Source: Darksidea phi (Eukaryota; Ascomycota; Dothideomycetes; Pleosporales; Lentitheciaceae). From it: a stretch of DNA of 64,000 bases. How positions within the stretch are numbered: position 1 is the first letter of the stretch; each line of letters opens with the position of its first letter. The notes beneath the pieces were generated by a model. The model worked only from the letters and a program-made list of their open reading frames with translations. It was not told the DNA's origin and searched no databases. Location: assembly GCA_030770425.1 (NCBI GenBank), contig JASJFT010000200.1, positions 17,825-81,824 on the forward strand. Direction: 5' to 3'. This document shows, piece after piece, positions 14,829 to 25,281 of the stretch. The position numbers and the translations under genes are program-made.

Positions 14829-16355
14829 TTATGTCCCCTCGATCAGATATAGCGTGTCGAAGGCTGCACGGACGGATGGCAAAGGTTTCGTTAAGTCTTT
14901 ATAAGCCTCTTTGCCTTCGAGAACCCATGTCGCAGGTTTTCCCAGCTTCCTGCATATCACACCAGCTAAGAGAGCGATCATTTTAAGCCCGAACCCTTGT
15001 GTTGAACCTTGACCAGCAGGGCAGAATACGGCAAATGGCATAAAGCCATGCTCTTCTTCGATAATCTTTATATCCTTGTCTCTCTTCTCTGAACCCAAGT
15101 GAGCTCGGATTTTGAGCCATCGTTCCGGTCGGAAACGAAGAGGATCAGAGCCAAAAGAACTACTGCGATGGCAGGACTCAATGTCTGCCTTCACATCTTC
15201 TCCATTTTCCGTAAAGCGCCTGTATACATGGCGAGTTGGAGGATAGAGACGTAAAGTCTCCTTAATAATATCATTTGCACCGAATCCGCGAACACCAGGT
15301 GTAACGGCAGGTCCTTTGTACTTCTCCCTTGAAGGATCGCTAATGTATTCATCCAGTTCCTTGCACCAGATATCGGCGTTTTCTGCATTACGGAAGCGAA
15401 GTTCGATCACGCAGGCTAGAACCACTCGCCACATTGTCTCGTACGCTGGGAGCAGCCAGTTCATTGGATTTTCTTCAGGTCTGAGCGGATCCAACTCGTC
15501 GGCTTGATCGGGATTATCGGTTTTACATACTGCAATTAGGGCTGCGTGGATATCGGAATTTGACTTCGAGTTCCATTCCGGCGGTGTGGCAGTATTATCT
15601 TTGGACGCAATCCATAGATCGTTAATTTTTTGTCCAATTAGGATAAGACGCTCCATTGAATCCTCGGTGTTGATAGCGTTGGCGGAAGTATTAAAGAGAA
15701 ATCGTAGTGAGACCTTGAGCGTAACAACGCGAACTAGATCCACGATCCTAAGCCTTCTTGTTGGTTGCGAGAGAATTTGATCAGCCGAAGATTGCGCCAA
15801 TTCTCTTAAAGTGCTCCAGTCGCCATCTTTCCCCCTCCAACTCTGCCCATCCACCCCAATCGCGGTTTGCATCTTCTTCTTCGCATTAGTAACAAACCTG
15901 GCATGTACAGTCAGATCTCTTGCAGTGAAGGCATTGTCAATGCCGAAAACTACCGCGACTCGTTTATTTGGACGGGCACGGGTGGCCTGTCTTTCATCCT
16001 GGCGAGTCACCTGTTCTTGACCAACAGGCGTGAATTCGATAACTCCACGATGTTCCTCTTTGGTCTTAGGCTGTACGGCCCGAATGGTCTTAGCCTTGTT
16101 CTTGTGGACATTGGTTGGATCCATTTTTAGGGTTTTCTTGTGAAGAACGAAAGCCATAACACTGACTGCAAAAATTGCAATATAGGGCATAACCCAATAA
16201 CCAAAGAATCCGTCTTTTACCGCATTTTCAAAGACGGCTTGATGCATACTCTCTCGGAAGATAGTAAAAGGCTTGGTGCAAACTGCCTCGGTTTGTGTGG
16301 TCGAGAAGGCGCTTCGATGGAGGTCGATCCTATCCCTGCTAGGACAGGAACTCAT
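14829..16355 (-). CDS. Cytochrome P450 monooxygenase, membrane-anchored
   Basis: A haem-thiolate oxygenase expected in the ER membrane. The frame is uninterrupted and intronless, 508 aa from the ATG at 16355; a second candidate ATG at 16247 lies just before the membrane helix and gives 472 aa. Visible landmarks: hydrophobic anchor G-Y-W-V-M-P-Y-I-A-I-F-A-V (residues about 55-75), an I-helix-like P-A-Y-E-T-M-W in place of A-G-x-D-T, the K-helix E-T-L-R followed by L-Y-P-P-T-R-H-V, the R-F-R-P-E-R-W meander, and the haem loop F-M-P-F-A-V-F-C-P-A-G-Q-G with Cys near residue 445. The haem loop lacks the canonical F-x-x-G-x-x-x-C spacing but resembles a fungal subfamily with F-C-P-A-G. It stands alone, with no biosynthetic partner beside it, so the substrate is unknown. 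Confidence 0.88.
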   Translation of the reverse strand: MSSCPSRDRIDLHRSAFSTTQTEAVCTKPFTIFRESMHQAVFENAVKDGFFGYWVMPYIAIFAVSVMAFVLHKKTLKMDPTNVHKNKAKTIRAVQPKTKEEHRGVIEFTPVGQEQVTRQDERQATRARPNKRVAVVFGIDNAFTARDLTVHARFVTNAKKKMQTAIGVDGQSWRGKDGDWSTLRELAQSSADQILSQPTRRLRIVDLVRVVTLKVSLRFLFNTSANAINTEDSMERLILIGQKINDLWIASKDNTATPPEWNSKSNSDIHAALIAVCKTDNPDQADELDPLRPEENPMNWLLPAYETMWRVVLACVIELRFRNAENADIWCKELDEYISDPSREKYKGPAVTPGVRGFGANDIIKETLRLYPPTRHVYRRFTENGEDVKADIESCHRSSSFGSDPLRFRPERWLKIRAHLGSEKRDKDIKIIEEEHGFMPFAVFCPAGQGSTQGFGLKMIALLAGVICRKLGKPATWVLEGKEAYKDLTKPLPSVRAAFDTLYLIEGT

Positions 16356-17459
16356 ACTGCTCACGTACGTGTAGCTGGTTGACAAGGATGTATTTATCGC
16401 TGCCTGACTAGATTTTTTGCAATGAGAATTTGTATGAGTGAGGAAGGAGGAGAGGCCGTGGAACTTGACGGTCTCTTAGGGTGGTAAGAGACTGAGACTT
16501 GATCGGTCGGTGATAAGGACAGGCCGCGGTTGAGAGCGTCGTTAGAGGACGGAGGTTGCTCTCTATCCCAGCTCACGAGAATACGGGGGTTCAACGAGAG
16601 GAGAGTCGAAGGCAAAGCTGCAGAGTTGTTAGGTTGAAGTCGTTGGGCAAGTAGAGGTGGCGAGTTGAGGGACAGGTAAGAGAGAGTGTGTGTATGCAGG
16701 AAACTACAGTATCGTGTGAACGGCTTCTATAGCAGCTAGCCAAGAAGAGCTCGCGAAAATAGTAAAAGGCGGATCCAGATATGTACAAGAGAAACCGTAG
16801 AGTATGTGCGTTTTAATCAATCACGCGAGAATATTCTAAACTAAGTCACACTAGCTAGCGCCGCGGCAAAAGCACGTAAATAAAGTCACCGTTTACTCTT
16901 TGCTTATCACTAGTAATTGTAAATTGTTCGTTTGCTCTACCTGGTGCTTATCTATAGCCACGTGCTGACGTGAAAGCACCACCTTGGTGCGCGGATCCCG
17001 GAATTAATAAACTCCAGGACAGCCTCCAACATGGCCTTGTGCCACTTCGGGTACACGTAGCTAGACTTATGGCGTCGAGAGCAACGGATTGTAGAGCAGA
17101 TGATAGCAATTCATAGCAAGCGGCAACTCGCTATAGCTGTCCATCATCGTGGTGACCATTTGCAAACTTGGAGCAACGTCTAATAACTAGGCTTGTGCTG
17201 GCGGCCTACGAACTGTCGCAGGACGCCGAAGACAAGGCACCGCCCTCTACGTAATGGCCGTACAGCTTACCCCTAAGCAAGCGCGCTTTATCGACGGAAT
17301 ACCTATCATGTCACGGCTGTCTGTGTAATAGAACGCTTCAGGACTCCATTTGATGAGGAGATTCCCTAAAAGTAACGGTTAATGCGGTAATACTCAGGAA
17401 ATGGGGAAACGCTCGATCAAGCCTGGTCCCTAGGTGGTCTGTACTAGGGACTCTCTCTA
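16356..17459. other. Upstream region of the P450; no gene seen
   Basis: Runs from the P450 start towards an AT-rich tract. Short frames on the minus strand (for example 16394-16788) show no domains. The first few hundred bases presumably hold the P450 promoter. Confidence 0.45.
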
Positions 17460-17734
17460 TATAAATAGCTAGATACTTAGCTTATATAGAAATTAGAGTG
17501 CTTAACTACTAATTCTACGTAATATATAATAGTTATAAGTTCGGATTATAACTAATTACCTTTATCCTCTACTATCCTTATTATTATTAATTAATTAATA
17601 TTTAGAGAGTTATTTTTATTAATATAACTATATAGAAAGACTCTATGATAATATAGATTATTATTTATTTTAAGTCTTAAAATAATTGGTATAAATAACT
17701 TTTTATACTTAAAGATAAGACTAAGTAATAAAGT
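17460..17734. repeat. Short AT-rich RIP-like tract
   Basis: About 270 bp with the composition of the flanking transposon blocks (TA-rich, few CA/TG), beginning abruptly after GGGACTCTCTCTATATAAAT. It is probably a fragment of a RIPed repeat stranded inside the gene island. Confidence 0.55.
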
Positions 17735-18435
17735 ATGCAAAAATATTACAGCAGTTACAGGGTTTCGCTTCAAAACGTTGGGAAAGAGATGGATAATAAA
17801 AAAGAAAATAGCAGCTCTCTGGAAATACAAATGCTTTCAAAGGCAATAGAGAGAATAGAATCGATGAAGGTGTCCCTAGAGTCCATGGAAAGGAGAATGC
17901 GCAACCTCGAAGTCCGGTTCGAAGCGGTGGCTGCAGAGACGCCCAGGCACTTAGAGGCCCACATACCTTCCAACATAAACAGGATACATAGTGAGGAGGC
18001 GGGTCTCCCTGCGGAATTAGCGCGCCCACCTACGTCTCAGTTGGAAAACGTCCTTAGGGAAATGACGTCCCGTAGAAGGAGGGTGCCGTCTTCGCCGGGG
18101 ACAAGGATGATAGAGATGATGGAGGAAGAAAGAGAAGAACAAGAGCGAGCTTTAGAACAAATCGAAGATCCTTCTGAAGAGACTAAGCCATGGTATGTTG
18201 ATTTACTCGTTTTCATGTCACATATGCTTACTTTTATAGTCGTACATGCGCCCAGCCTATTAGCGTAACCCGCTTTCGTAGAGACCACTTCACTTGGTGC
18301 ACAATACATGAGCTAATGACGGATGAGGACGGATTTTGCTTGCAAAGTCCCTCGGACGATGCTGCTAAGGAGCTGGCGAGATGCAGGATTGTACAATGTG
18401 GTCCGTATCTTCTACGGCCGTCCATTAATCCATAG
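17735..18435 (+). CDS. Coiled-coil protein with C-terminal Cys motif, two exons
   Basis: Model: exon 1 17735-18192, intron 18193-18239 (GTATGT..TTATAG, 47 bp), exon 2 18240-18435, 217 aa. Residues about 30-65 form a heptad-like coiled coil (L-S-K-A-I-E-R-I-E-S-M, then M-E-R-R-M-R-N-L-E-V). An acidic second helix follows (M-M-E-E-E-R-E-E-Q-E-R-A). After the splice the frame gives P-C-R-T-C-A-Q-P-I-S, a C-x2-C pair, and T-W-C-T-I-H-E-L with further Cys residues, which could bind metal. Without splicing the frame would end in a hydrophobic tail. ATG at 17789 is an alternative start. An acidic frame at 18470-18549 may be a further exon. Function unknown; no homologue recognised. Confidence 0.5.
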
Positions 18436-18692
18436 CTAATCACATAAACAGACAAGACCGAAGAGGAAGCATACTGGGCGGAGGTTGAAGAAAATGCGTT
18501 GATAGGCGGTGCAGGATTTCGGGAGCCCGGAGAGCCTTATGTTCACTAAAGTGTCTAAGTGAAATGTACCGGATCTACATTTATAGGAGCAGCTTGAAGA
18601 TAGAATTGAGGGCTATCTAGGAGTTTCGAATTGGTAATCTACCGGCCGATAGAGCAGTTCGGCTTGCGGGCATCGGCGCTTAGCTCGATACC
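18436..18692. other. Intergenic, possible extra exon
   Basis: At about 18465-18549 (plus strand) an acidic, gene-like frame E-E-E-A-Y-W-A-E-V-E-E-N-A-L-I-G-G ends in TAA. It is preceded by ATAAACAG, a good acceptor, and could be joined to the upstream gene through a weaker donor near 18398. The rest shows nothing. Confidence 0.3.
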
Positions 18693-19966
18693 TCACTTCG
18701 CCCTCTCTTGAAGCCGATGGGACGAAATGCTTCTCATCGACGTATCTTCATAATCAGGGTCATCGTCTGCCATACGCTTTGCTGCCCTCTCCTCCCGCTC
18801 AACATACGTCGCTTCATCACTTGAAGTAATCTCTTCGGGAGGTGTTAGAGACCGCTTCCTCTTCCTGACTCCAGGAGCAATTGAATGCTGGCCAAGTGAT
18901 TCCGTTTGTTGTACCTTGCTCTCCGCCGCAGCGAGATATTGACAAAACTGTTCGCTGGAAACGATCAATTCTCGATCTTCTTCGCCCATCTCCTTCTGCA
19001 CCAGTTCTTCGTAGGCAAAATCGCTAAGGTGAAGCCGCAGGCCTGAGTGATCGGTAGGGTTTCCTTGATCGTTACGGAACGCCTGGCGGGATTGTCAGAA
19101 CATCAAAGATGAAACGGGCTCATAGAATGTAGCTCACCTGATCTGCTACCTCTTTGACGACCTGTAACTCATCTCCATCGGTGGTGTGGACCACACAGGT
19201 TCGCCATACCGACAATGTTGCCTTACGCGACTCTTTCTTGCCATACTCTATATCCAGGCCCACAACTACTTGTACGCTAGCATCTGAGTCTATAAGATAA
19301 TCTTGTGCTAAACGGTCTAACCTCTTCCTTTTTTGCGAGTATGCAACCTCGATAATAACCCCAGGATATCGTGCATTGTCGTGCCAAAAAGAAGCGTCCG
19401 GTTCGTACTTCGATTTTGTGTTGGGGGGTGCGTTTTCTACTGGGAAATATATCTCAGTAGATCGGGTCGGGCGCACTTTCTGCGCGAAACGAGCTGCTCT
19501 GTCTGATCCGCTCCGGATTGCTTTCAACTGACTTCGGATCGCGTCCTCAACCCCCTCGATAAAGAGTTCATGTACTCCGGTCGGCATGCGAACGACAAGC
19601 CGATGAGTCTCTCCGTTGTAATCATACCTACACGAGCCGTCATTAGCCATAGTCTCTAATTTGTTCGGAGCACACGCGCCGTGTCTTGTCCTTTACGTAT
19701 CCTGACAGCGCCTTATCTCGGCCAAGCTGACGCTCTATCTCATCATACTCTCCTGGTGCTAGCTGAAACTCTGTCCACGGGCCTTGCTTGGTGTGCCTCC
19801 CGGCTCGGATGTCCTTGAAGAGCGCGATCACTCGTGGGGCCTGCGCAAAGCGCTTCTCGTCGGTGGGGGGAGGCGTCAAAGGATGGTTAGCGAAACTCGA
19901 AGGTGGTGTGGTGTCTTGGTGTGATGCTAGACGAGTTTGCGACGCAGACATAGCCATATATTGCAC
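18693..19966 (-). CDS. PD-(D/E)XK nuclease-like protein, three exons
   Basis: Model: 19966-19674, intron 19628-19673 (GTGCTC..GTGTAG with GCTAATG branch), 19627-19138, intron 19083-19137 (GTGAGC..GCCAG, CTGAC branch), 19082-18693. The total is 1173 bp and 390 aa, in frame throughout. Residues 30-97 form a conserved N-terminal block (L-T-P-P-P-T-D, R-V-I-A-L-F-K-D-I-R-A-G, P-W-T-E-F-Q-L). The putative nuclease core is E-P-D-A-S-F-W-H-D with Asp175, followed after a strand by V-I-I-E-V-A-Y-S-Q-K with Glu191 and Gln196/Lys197, the PD..(D/E)xK-like layout. The C-terminus is basic then acidic (R-K-R-K-R-S near residue 350). The family is multicopy and uncharacterised in Pleosporales; nuclease activity is inferred. 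An inner Met (residue 4 or 6) could be the start. The gene is intact, unlike most neighbours. Confidence 0.82.
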
Positions 19967-20356
19967 CGCGTCGCGAAGTTGCGCAATGGCTATCGCGTAG
20001 ACTGCTCACGGTTTAGAAGCTGGGCGCGGTGGTTGACTCAGCAACAGCCTTGCAAGCGCCAAGACCTGATGGCGTCATTGTGGCTCGTGATGCGCAGGCA
20101 TGCGAACCCAACAACACCAAGCCAAAATCAGTCGCCGCTTCCGATCCGCGCTGTACCTGCTCTAGCCTACACGGTCCCTTTCCTGGTTCCTGCCGTGGAC
20201 CCTTTTTGGCCCTGGTCCCTCACTTCAGTTCGGCCCGGTTCTGCTCTGCCATGAAAACGGTCAGTCAAATGCCATACAGGTAGACGAAGGCGTAACTTTG
20301 CTCATAATTGTCATGGACTCCATGTGCCCATCGGTGACTCCCGCCAGATTTCTCGT
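19967..20356. other. Intergenic
   Basis: Promoter side of the PD-(D/E)XK gene facing the tail of a HET fragment. Contains CAGGCATGCGAACCCAACAAC at 20095-20115, close to a sequence at 31127-31147 that also lies by a HET fragment. No gene seen. Confidence 0.45.
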
Positions 20357-20692
20357 TCACACAACTCGCACGTCGACCCGCTGTCTCACTACGTAGTCAC
20401 TCTGAATCAATCCAACTCCAACCCTCCTATACTCTCCCTCCATTTCCTTGGTCGGCTTGACAACCAATACGTAGTACTCCTTAACAATCTCCTTACACGT
20501 CTTTCCAACAACAACACATCGCTCTTCGCAAAGATCCCTACTTTTCTCGTCCTTGCCCTTCTCGACATCATACTGTATCCATCCTCTTTCTTCATCGCCG
20601 GAATCCAAGACGGTATGTTTCCCATCCAGTTTCATTCCATCCCGGAACTTCCCCACTTCGGCGACCAGTGCGTGTTTGCGCTTCTTGTCAAA
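20357..20692 (-). pseudogene. C-terminal fragment of a HET-type (heterokaryon incompatibility) protein
   Basis: About 110 codons open on the minus strand: F-D-K-K-R-K-H-A-L-V near the start, G-W-I-Q-Y-D, E-E-R-C-V-V-V-G-K, then Y-Y-V-L-V-V-K-P-T, E-G-E-Y-R-R-V-G-V-G-L-I, and stop. The 'YYVLVV.P...EGEYRRVGVG' ending is common in the C-termini of fungal HET-domain proteins. The HET domain itself is missing: upstream (20693-20830) the sequence turns AT-rich and RIPed. Likely a truncated, non-functional remnant. An overlapping plus-strand frame of similar length has no such features. Confidence 0.6.
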
Positions 20693-20825
20693 CTAATAGA
20701 GTAGTATAATCCTATTAATTAAAAATAGTTAAGAAGTATCGATTCAGTAACTAAGAGTAGATCTTAAAGTAAATCTAGTATTATATAAGTTTCTAATATT
20801 ACTACGACTCGTAAAGAGAGAGTTA
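20693..20825. repeat. Short RIP-like AT-rich tract
   Basis: About 130 bp of TA-rich, CA/TG-poor sequence that truncates the HET fragment on its left and borders another damaged frame on its right. Probably the scar of a small repeat or the end of a RIPed segment. Confidence 0.5.
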
Positions 20826-21139
20826 CCGAAGGGCTGGACGGGAAAGGTATAGAAGAAGATTCTGAGTAAGTAATTCCTACACAAACCGTTGGCATTGAAA
20901 CCGCGACTGCGCACGGATCAATCCCGCCGCACGCGTCCAACGTGCCGACCCCATGTACAGGATGCACCAACGCCACGTGCGTGACGATACATTCCGCCGT
21001 CTCTGCTTGTACACGGATGCCTCGCGCCATTGCTTCTTTCCCTCTCGCTGCTTTGGTTGGAGAGCTCGACATGTCTTCCGTCATACTGTGCATTCTTGCG
21101 TCTGCACGAGAGCAGCCCAGCATCTCCCTGTCGTTATAG
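20826..21139 (+). pseudogene. Damaged Thr/Ser/Cys-rich frame, one in-frame stop
   Basis: Plus-strand reading gives T-E-G-L-D-G-K-G-I-E-E-D-S-E, then TAA at a probable CAA site (20867-20869), then V-I-P-T-Q-T-V-G-I-E-T-A-T-A and T-P-C-T-G-C-T-N-A-T-C-V-T, ending with a moderately hydrophobic C-terminus and stop at 21139. The composition suggests the end of a secreted or GPI-anchored Ser/Thr-rich protein. The 5' part is lost in the RIPed tract. A minus-strand frame over the same bases is also open (to 21159), so the assignment is weak. Confidence 0.3.
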
Positions 21140-22076
21140 TTTTGCGCCCAGCGTGCCATCAGTATGCGTGCAGTGAAAGCCTACCGGCTTCTTCAATCTC
21201 CGAATCGTAGGTTATCTTCCTTCCGTTCGGCATGTCATCATGGCACATGAAATCTTGATCTGCTATCGTCTCGGGAGGCAACTGCGGTATCGCAGGCGCC
21301 TAGATCAAGATCGATCCCCCAGTATTACACAATCCAATACCTTCGGAGCCATCTGTCCGGACTGCAGCACCGACTACGCGGTGCTTCTAAGCTATACGGG
21401 GATTCAGACCTGCCTGCAATATGACCAAAGCCCAACCATTCGAACAGCCAGCGATCTTTTAAGCAGAAACTGGCCGTTGGAACTCCTCTTTGGCACTGCA
21501 CAAGCATCGTGTCTTTAGATCTATGCAATCACGTTTCTCCAAATACTTTTCCTTGGCGGTCACTCTCATCTCTGCATTCCTTGCGAAATCATTTCTGCCA
21601 AGTCCAAACGAGCTGCCTTGTGGTCGCCCAACTACTTCAGGGGTTTCCAGACTGTGGGGAACTTCCATGGCAGGCACATGGTTGGATTCTTCCCGATCAT
21701 GTAGACTTACTTGGCGCAATGTGTCTGTACCGAAAGATATTGGCTAGGTTATTTTAGCCTATGCTTGTGCCGTAGCATATGCCGGCATGCGAACATCAAC
21801 CCCCGACTTTCACCATATATTGACCCCTTCATTAAATCATAAACACCTTGGAATCACAGTATTCTGGTTGGCCCTCTACGGTGACACGAAGAAAGCACCC
21901 TTCCAATCCGGTAATTTGGATCGTGGACAGGATCGTCGGGGCCTTTGTACGGCCCCGCACAACTTAATCTGCGGCGAGATGTAGCCTTGACCAACCTCTG
22001 ATATAAGAAGCTAGTTGCATGCCCAAAACTGGATGTCAGTCACATTCGCTTTGAACTTTCAGCAACAAACATCGTC
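21140..22076. other. Intergenic upstream of the DUF1996 gene
   Basis: Several 65-90 codon frames occur on the plus strand. One (21240-21518) contains I-C-P-D-C-S-T-D-Y-A-V, vaguely like the Cys motif downstream of F-box domains in fungal proteins, and another (21529-21747) begins with a signal-like M-Q-S-R-F-S-K-Y-F-S-L-A-V. Neither can be extended to a convincing gene. The last 200 bp hold the DUF1996 promoter. Confidence 0.35.
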
Positions 22077-23273
22077 ATGTTTTGGAACGCTGTCGCCGCC
22101 GGCGCCCTTTTGGGCCAGACTGTCTCCGCGCAGAATGGCAACTTCCTCCGGTTTGGATGCTCGCAGCTCACCGTTGAGCGTGCCGACCCTCTTGTCAACC
22201 CAGGAATGGCTCCATCACCCCACACTCAGTATGCGCTTTGATAATAGCCCATAATCTCCAAGACACTTGCTAACCGACCAAGTCAAATCGTTGGCGGCAA
22301 CTCCTTCAACCTTTCGGTAATATATCCGACCGATTTTCACGGACTCTACTGATACTTTCTAGATGACACCCGTCGAATTTGATCCAGTACAGAGGTCCAC
22401 TTGCACAACCTGTACGTACTCTGAGGACTTGTCCAACTACTGGACTGCCTCGCTGTATTTCCGGTCCCCTGAAAACGGCACATATCAGCGCGTCCCGCAA
22501 TATGCAAACCAAGGTATTCAGCAAGATGGCGGAATGACGGTTTACTACATGAACTACAACGCCGTAAACGGCAAGTTGACATCGTTCCCCAAGGGCTTCC
22601 GGATGATCGCTGGTGATCCCACGAGCAAGAAGAACAACCGTCCATCCATCTGCCATCGCTGTCTCGGCAACGGCGAGGGCTTCGCGCCATGTGACAGCAA
22701 AGACACGGCCGAGCTCCCCTTGAAGTACTGCCCCAAGGGTATCCGTGCGACCATCATCTTCCCTGGCTGCTGGGATGGAAAGAACCTCGACTCGCCAGAC
22801 CACAAGAGCCACGTCGCTTACTCGAATGCCGGCGGCCTCGGCACCTCCAACTGCCCGGCTTCCCACCCCGTGCAAATCCCGCAGGTCATGTACGAGATTA
22901 TGTGGGATACTGGACGCTACAAGAACGATGCGTGGTACAAGGGCAAGCAGCCTTTCGTGTACAGCTTCGGCGACGGGTATGTCTTGGATGCCGCCCCTCC
23001 GCCTCCCGCACAGCGATCATCGTTACTGACGTGCTCAGTGTCGGCTACGGACAGCACGGCGACTACGTCTTCGGCTGGAAAGACGATGCTCTCCAGCGCG
23101 CCATGGACGCCATGCCCAAGGGCAAGTGCGTCAACGCCAACTGCAGTGTGCTCAAGATCCAGTCCGCCAAAGATGCCATGGCGTGCAAGAAGAAGCAACA
23201 GGTTGTCGAGGACGTCGGCACCAATGGCTGGCTCAAGGAGATGCCCGGAGGCGTCATGGTCAACAACGCCTAG
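22077..23273 (+). CDS. DUF1996 secreted protein, four exons
   Basis: Model: exons 22077-22228, 22283-22316, 22363-22976, 23039-23273; introns of 54, 46 and 62 bp with GTATGC/GTAATA/GTATGT donors. Total 1035 bp, 344 aa, in frame. Residues 1-18 form a signal peptide ([18 protein letters not shown]). Family landmarks are R-F-G-C-S-Q-L near the N-terminus, the [13 protein letters not shown] block (formed only by splicing), [28 protein letters not shown], the [16 protein letters not shown] block and H-V-A-Y-S near residue 205. DUF1996 proteins are extracellular, of unknown activity, often near or fused to WSC domains. The gene is intact, with GC-rich third positions unlike the damaged neighbours. 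Confidence 0.9.
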
Positions 23274-23908
23274 GCAAGCAGACTGCACCAAATAGATAGA
23301 CTGTCCCGGCAACTCGGCGTGTGATCAGTCTTTCGCCTGTTTCGTAGCGTAGCGGCTTTGTATCTTCTTCATTACTGAGGCCGTAGGTTCCTTCTCGCCC
23401 TTTCTCAGAATTAGAATTTAGCGATCCTTAGCGTGTTTTTTTTTGAGTTTTGAGATGGCTACGTGCTGCGTAACTATGCTTCCCGAACCAATAAACGGTG
23501 CACTAAAACAACCTCCGTATCCTACACCGGCTTTTGCCGGGCCCCACATCGAGAACTCGTCTACTCGCTTAAGTATACAATATGTGGGGTATGGCGTCGG
23601 AGGCGGTTAGAAGTCTCCCTCTTCGGTCTGATTGGCGGCTGGTTTAATTTATATTAGCGCCCAAAGTCGCTGAGTGCTGTCCGCATGGTCGTCTCGAAGA
23701 GTGGTACGCTAGATGTTTGGCGTATTGTTGCGGAAGGGTCGGCGACGTCGTGGCGACGTTACGAGATGCGGTGCATAGTGGAAGAGTTGGGGGTACTTGT
23801 GGAGATAGCTGCGCGAGCTTTGGGTGGGGAATGTGGAAAAAAAATTGCGAGGGTTATTGTAATCTTGTCTAAGGGGATTCTATTGATATTCTGCTTAGAG
23901 GCCATGCT
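23274..23908. other. Intergenic; DUF1996 3' region
   Basis: No gene recognised. A T-run at about 23437-23445 follows the DUF1996 stop codon by about 170 bp and could belong to the 3' untranslated region. Confidence 0.45.
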
Positions 23909-24202
23909 CTACGCAATCTCAATATTCTGGAGCTTCCCAAATAGTTTGCCGTCTGGCAATGGTCCAAGTACGAATGCATCGCCCACAAAGCTATACTTCC
24001 CACTCTCATGTGTCCTTAGGAGAACGGGCCTGCTAATTCTTGAAATCAAGAAGACATCATCCCCCAGTCTCGCATTCATTGAAGCCCAGCCCAAGCCCCC
24101 ACTGGAGCCCATTAATCGCATGCCCATTTCAATCGTTCTTATAAAGCTGGACCACACCCTTTCCGCACGTCTCTTCAAGGTGCGGATGAGGTATTCATCC
24201 GC
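23909..24202 (-). pseudogene. C-terminal fragment of a second HET-type protein
   Basis: The minus-strand frame gives D-D-V-F-L-I-S, R-P-V-L-L-R and then K-Y-S-F-V-G-D-A-F-V-L-G-P-L-P-D-G-K, the pattern 'D.v.li.g...P.vLR......y.fVGdayVhGlm.Ge' that closes many fungal HET-domain proteins. The frame stays open up to 24439, but that upstream portion is not HET-like and another frame competes. No HET core motif (L-S-H-C-W-G) is present nearby, so this is a remnant. Confidence 0.6.
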
Positions 24203-24452
24203 CGTCCACCAGTTGCGATACCGGAGCGGGTGGGTCCGGGACCACAACTTCTCCAACGTCAGCGACGGCGTAATGGTATTCGGAAATATCTTCGTCGTGA
24301 GTATAGATGTGCGCGTTCCGCAGAGAAGTAACGACAAGATTGTCGTTGGGCTGCTCCTGTGTATAACTGATACTACGAACGACATTTTGTAGGTTGAGCA
24401 TGCCCGCGACTCCGAACATGTCAATCCAGATATTGGCAATGACGCATGCTAT

Positions 24453-25281
24453 CTATGGGGTATACACCTTGCGAGCTTTGTTCCGTACATAGCCATGGCC
24501 TTTAAGCAGCGCAAATATCTTGTGCTGGAGTTCTTCAACCTGCCTAATCGTAAAGTACCCGGCGTTTAGGCCGGCCGAAGGCTTCCTAAGTTCGTCCTCA
24601 GAGTTGGCGCGACCTTTACCAAGCTCGTCGTCGGCATCGTCAGCCTGCTCGGCAGCCCGCTCTGCCCGTGTCTTCGCGAGGTTCTTAAGCAAAGTATTAA
24701 TGAAACGAGCCTATTGGTCCCTCTCTTTATCAATACTATTAATACTGTCGATTTTATCTATCTTGGCCAAGCCCTCGGCGACGTTATTTACATCCCGACG
24801 TATACCGGGGGCCTCATCCTCCTTAATAGGACTAATGGCCTGTATAATCATCTCTTGGAGAGCCTGAACCGCTGGCTTACTGCTCTGCTTGGTAACTTCG
24901 AGGTCAGCCTCCATGTCCGCGAGGAGACGGGCGGCTTCGGGGAGGGCATCGGCTCTAGTAAGGTAGGCTGTCTAAGTAATATCCATAACGAGCCCGCTTA
25001 GACGACGAGTATACTCGGGGTACTTCTTAAGTACGGACTAGAATAGTCGACCGAACTAGACGGAATTAGTAGGATTAGGTATAACCGGAAGTCTAATACT
25101 ATATAATCTTAGTAAAATCCTTTACGGCCTTCTCCTTTGAGTCGCCTCTATTAGCTTTATAGACTTCGCGGCGGATAGCGATTACTCGATTAGTATAATC
25201 TCGAGGTATCTTAGGCGTCCGAGGTAGAGTAAGGTTACTAGGGGTAGGCTACTAACGCGGGGTTATATTACTAGTAGGCAT
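24453..25281 (-). pseudogene. RIP-damaged coiled-coil hypothetical gene
   Basis: Starts M-P-T-S-N-I-T-P-R at 25281, then L-P-R-T-P-K-I-P-R-D-Y-T-N-R-V-I-A-I-R-R (to about 25140). It changes frame, perhaps through an AT-rich intron near 25100, and continues as K-Y-P-E-Y-T-R-R-L-S-G-L, A-L-P-E-A-A-R-L-L-A-D-M-E-A-D-L-E, L-L-K-N-L-A-K-T-R-A-E-R-A-A, N-A-G-Y-F-T-I-R-Q-V-E-E-L and G-H-G-Y-V-R-N-K-A-R-K-V-Y-T-P, stop. All interrupting stops are TAG at CAG or TGG-like sites, denser towards the 5' end, where the sequence grades into the AT-rich 25000-25570 tract. Helical and acidic/basic; probably a repeat-family protein. Function unknown. Confidence 0.55.

Noticed and set aside
20324..20704. 126-codon plus-strand frame
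   Set aside because: Antisense to the HET C-terminal fragment, whose reading matches a known family ending; the plus frame is Leu/Asn-rich without features.
22306..23312. Minus-strand and alternative-frame ORFs opposite the DUF1996 gene (up to 189 codons)
   Set aside because: GC-rich third positions of the real gene keep antisense frames open; no domains.
23685..24392. 235-codon plus-strand frame
   Set aside because: Overlaps the minus-strand HET fragment; its translation has no recognisable domain and its 5' part is simple-sequence-like.
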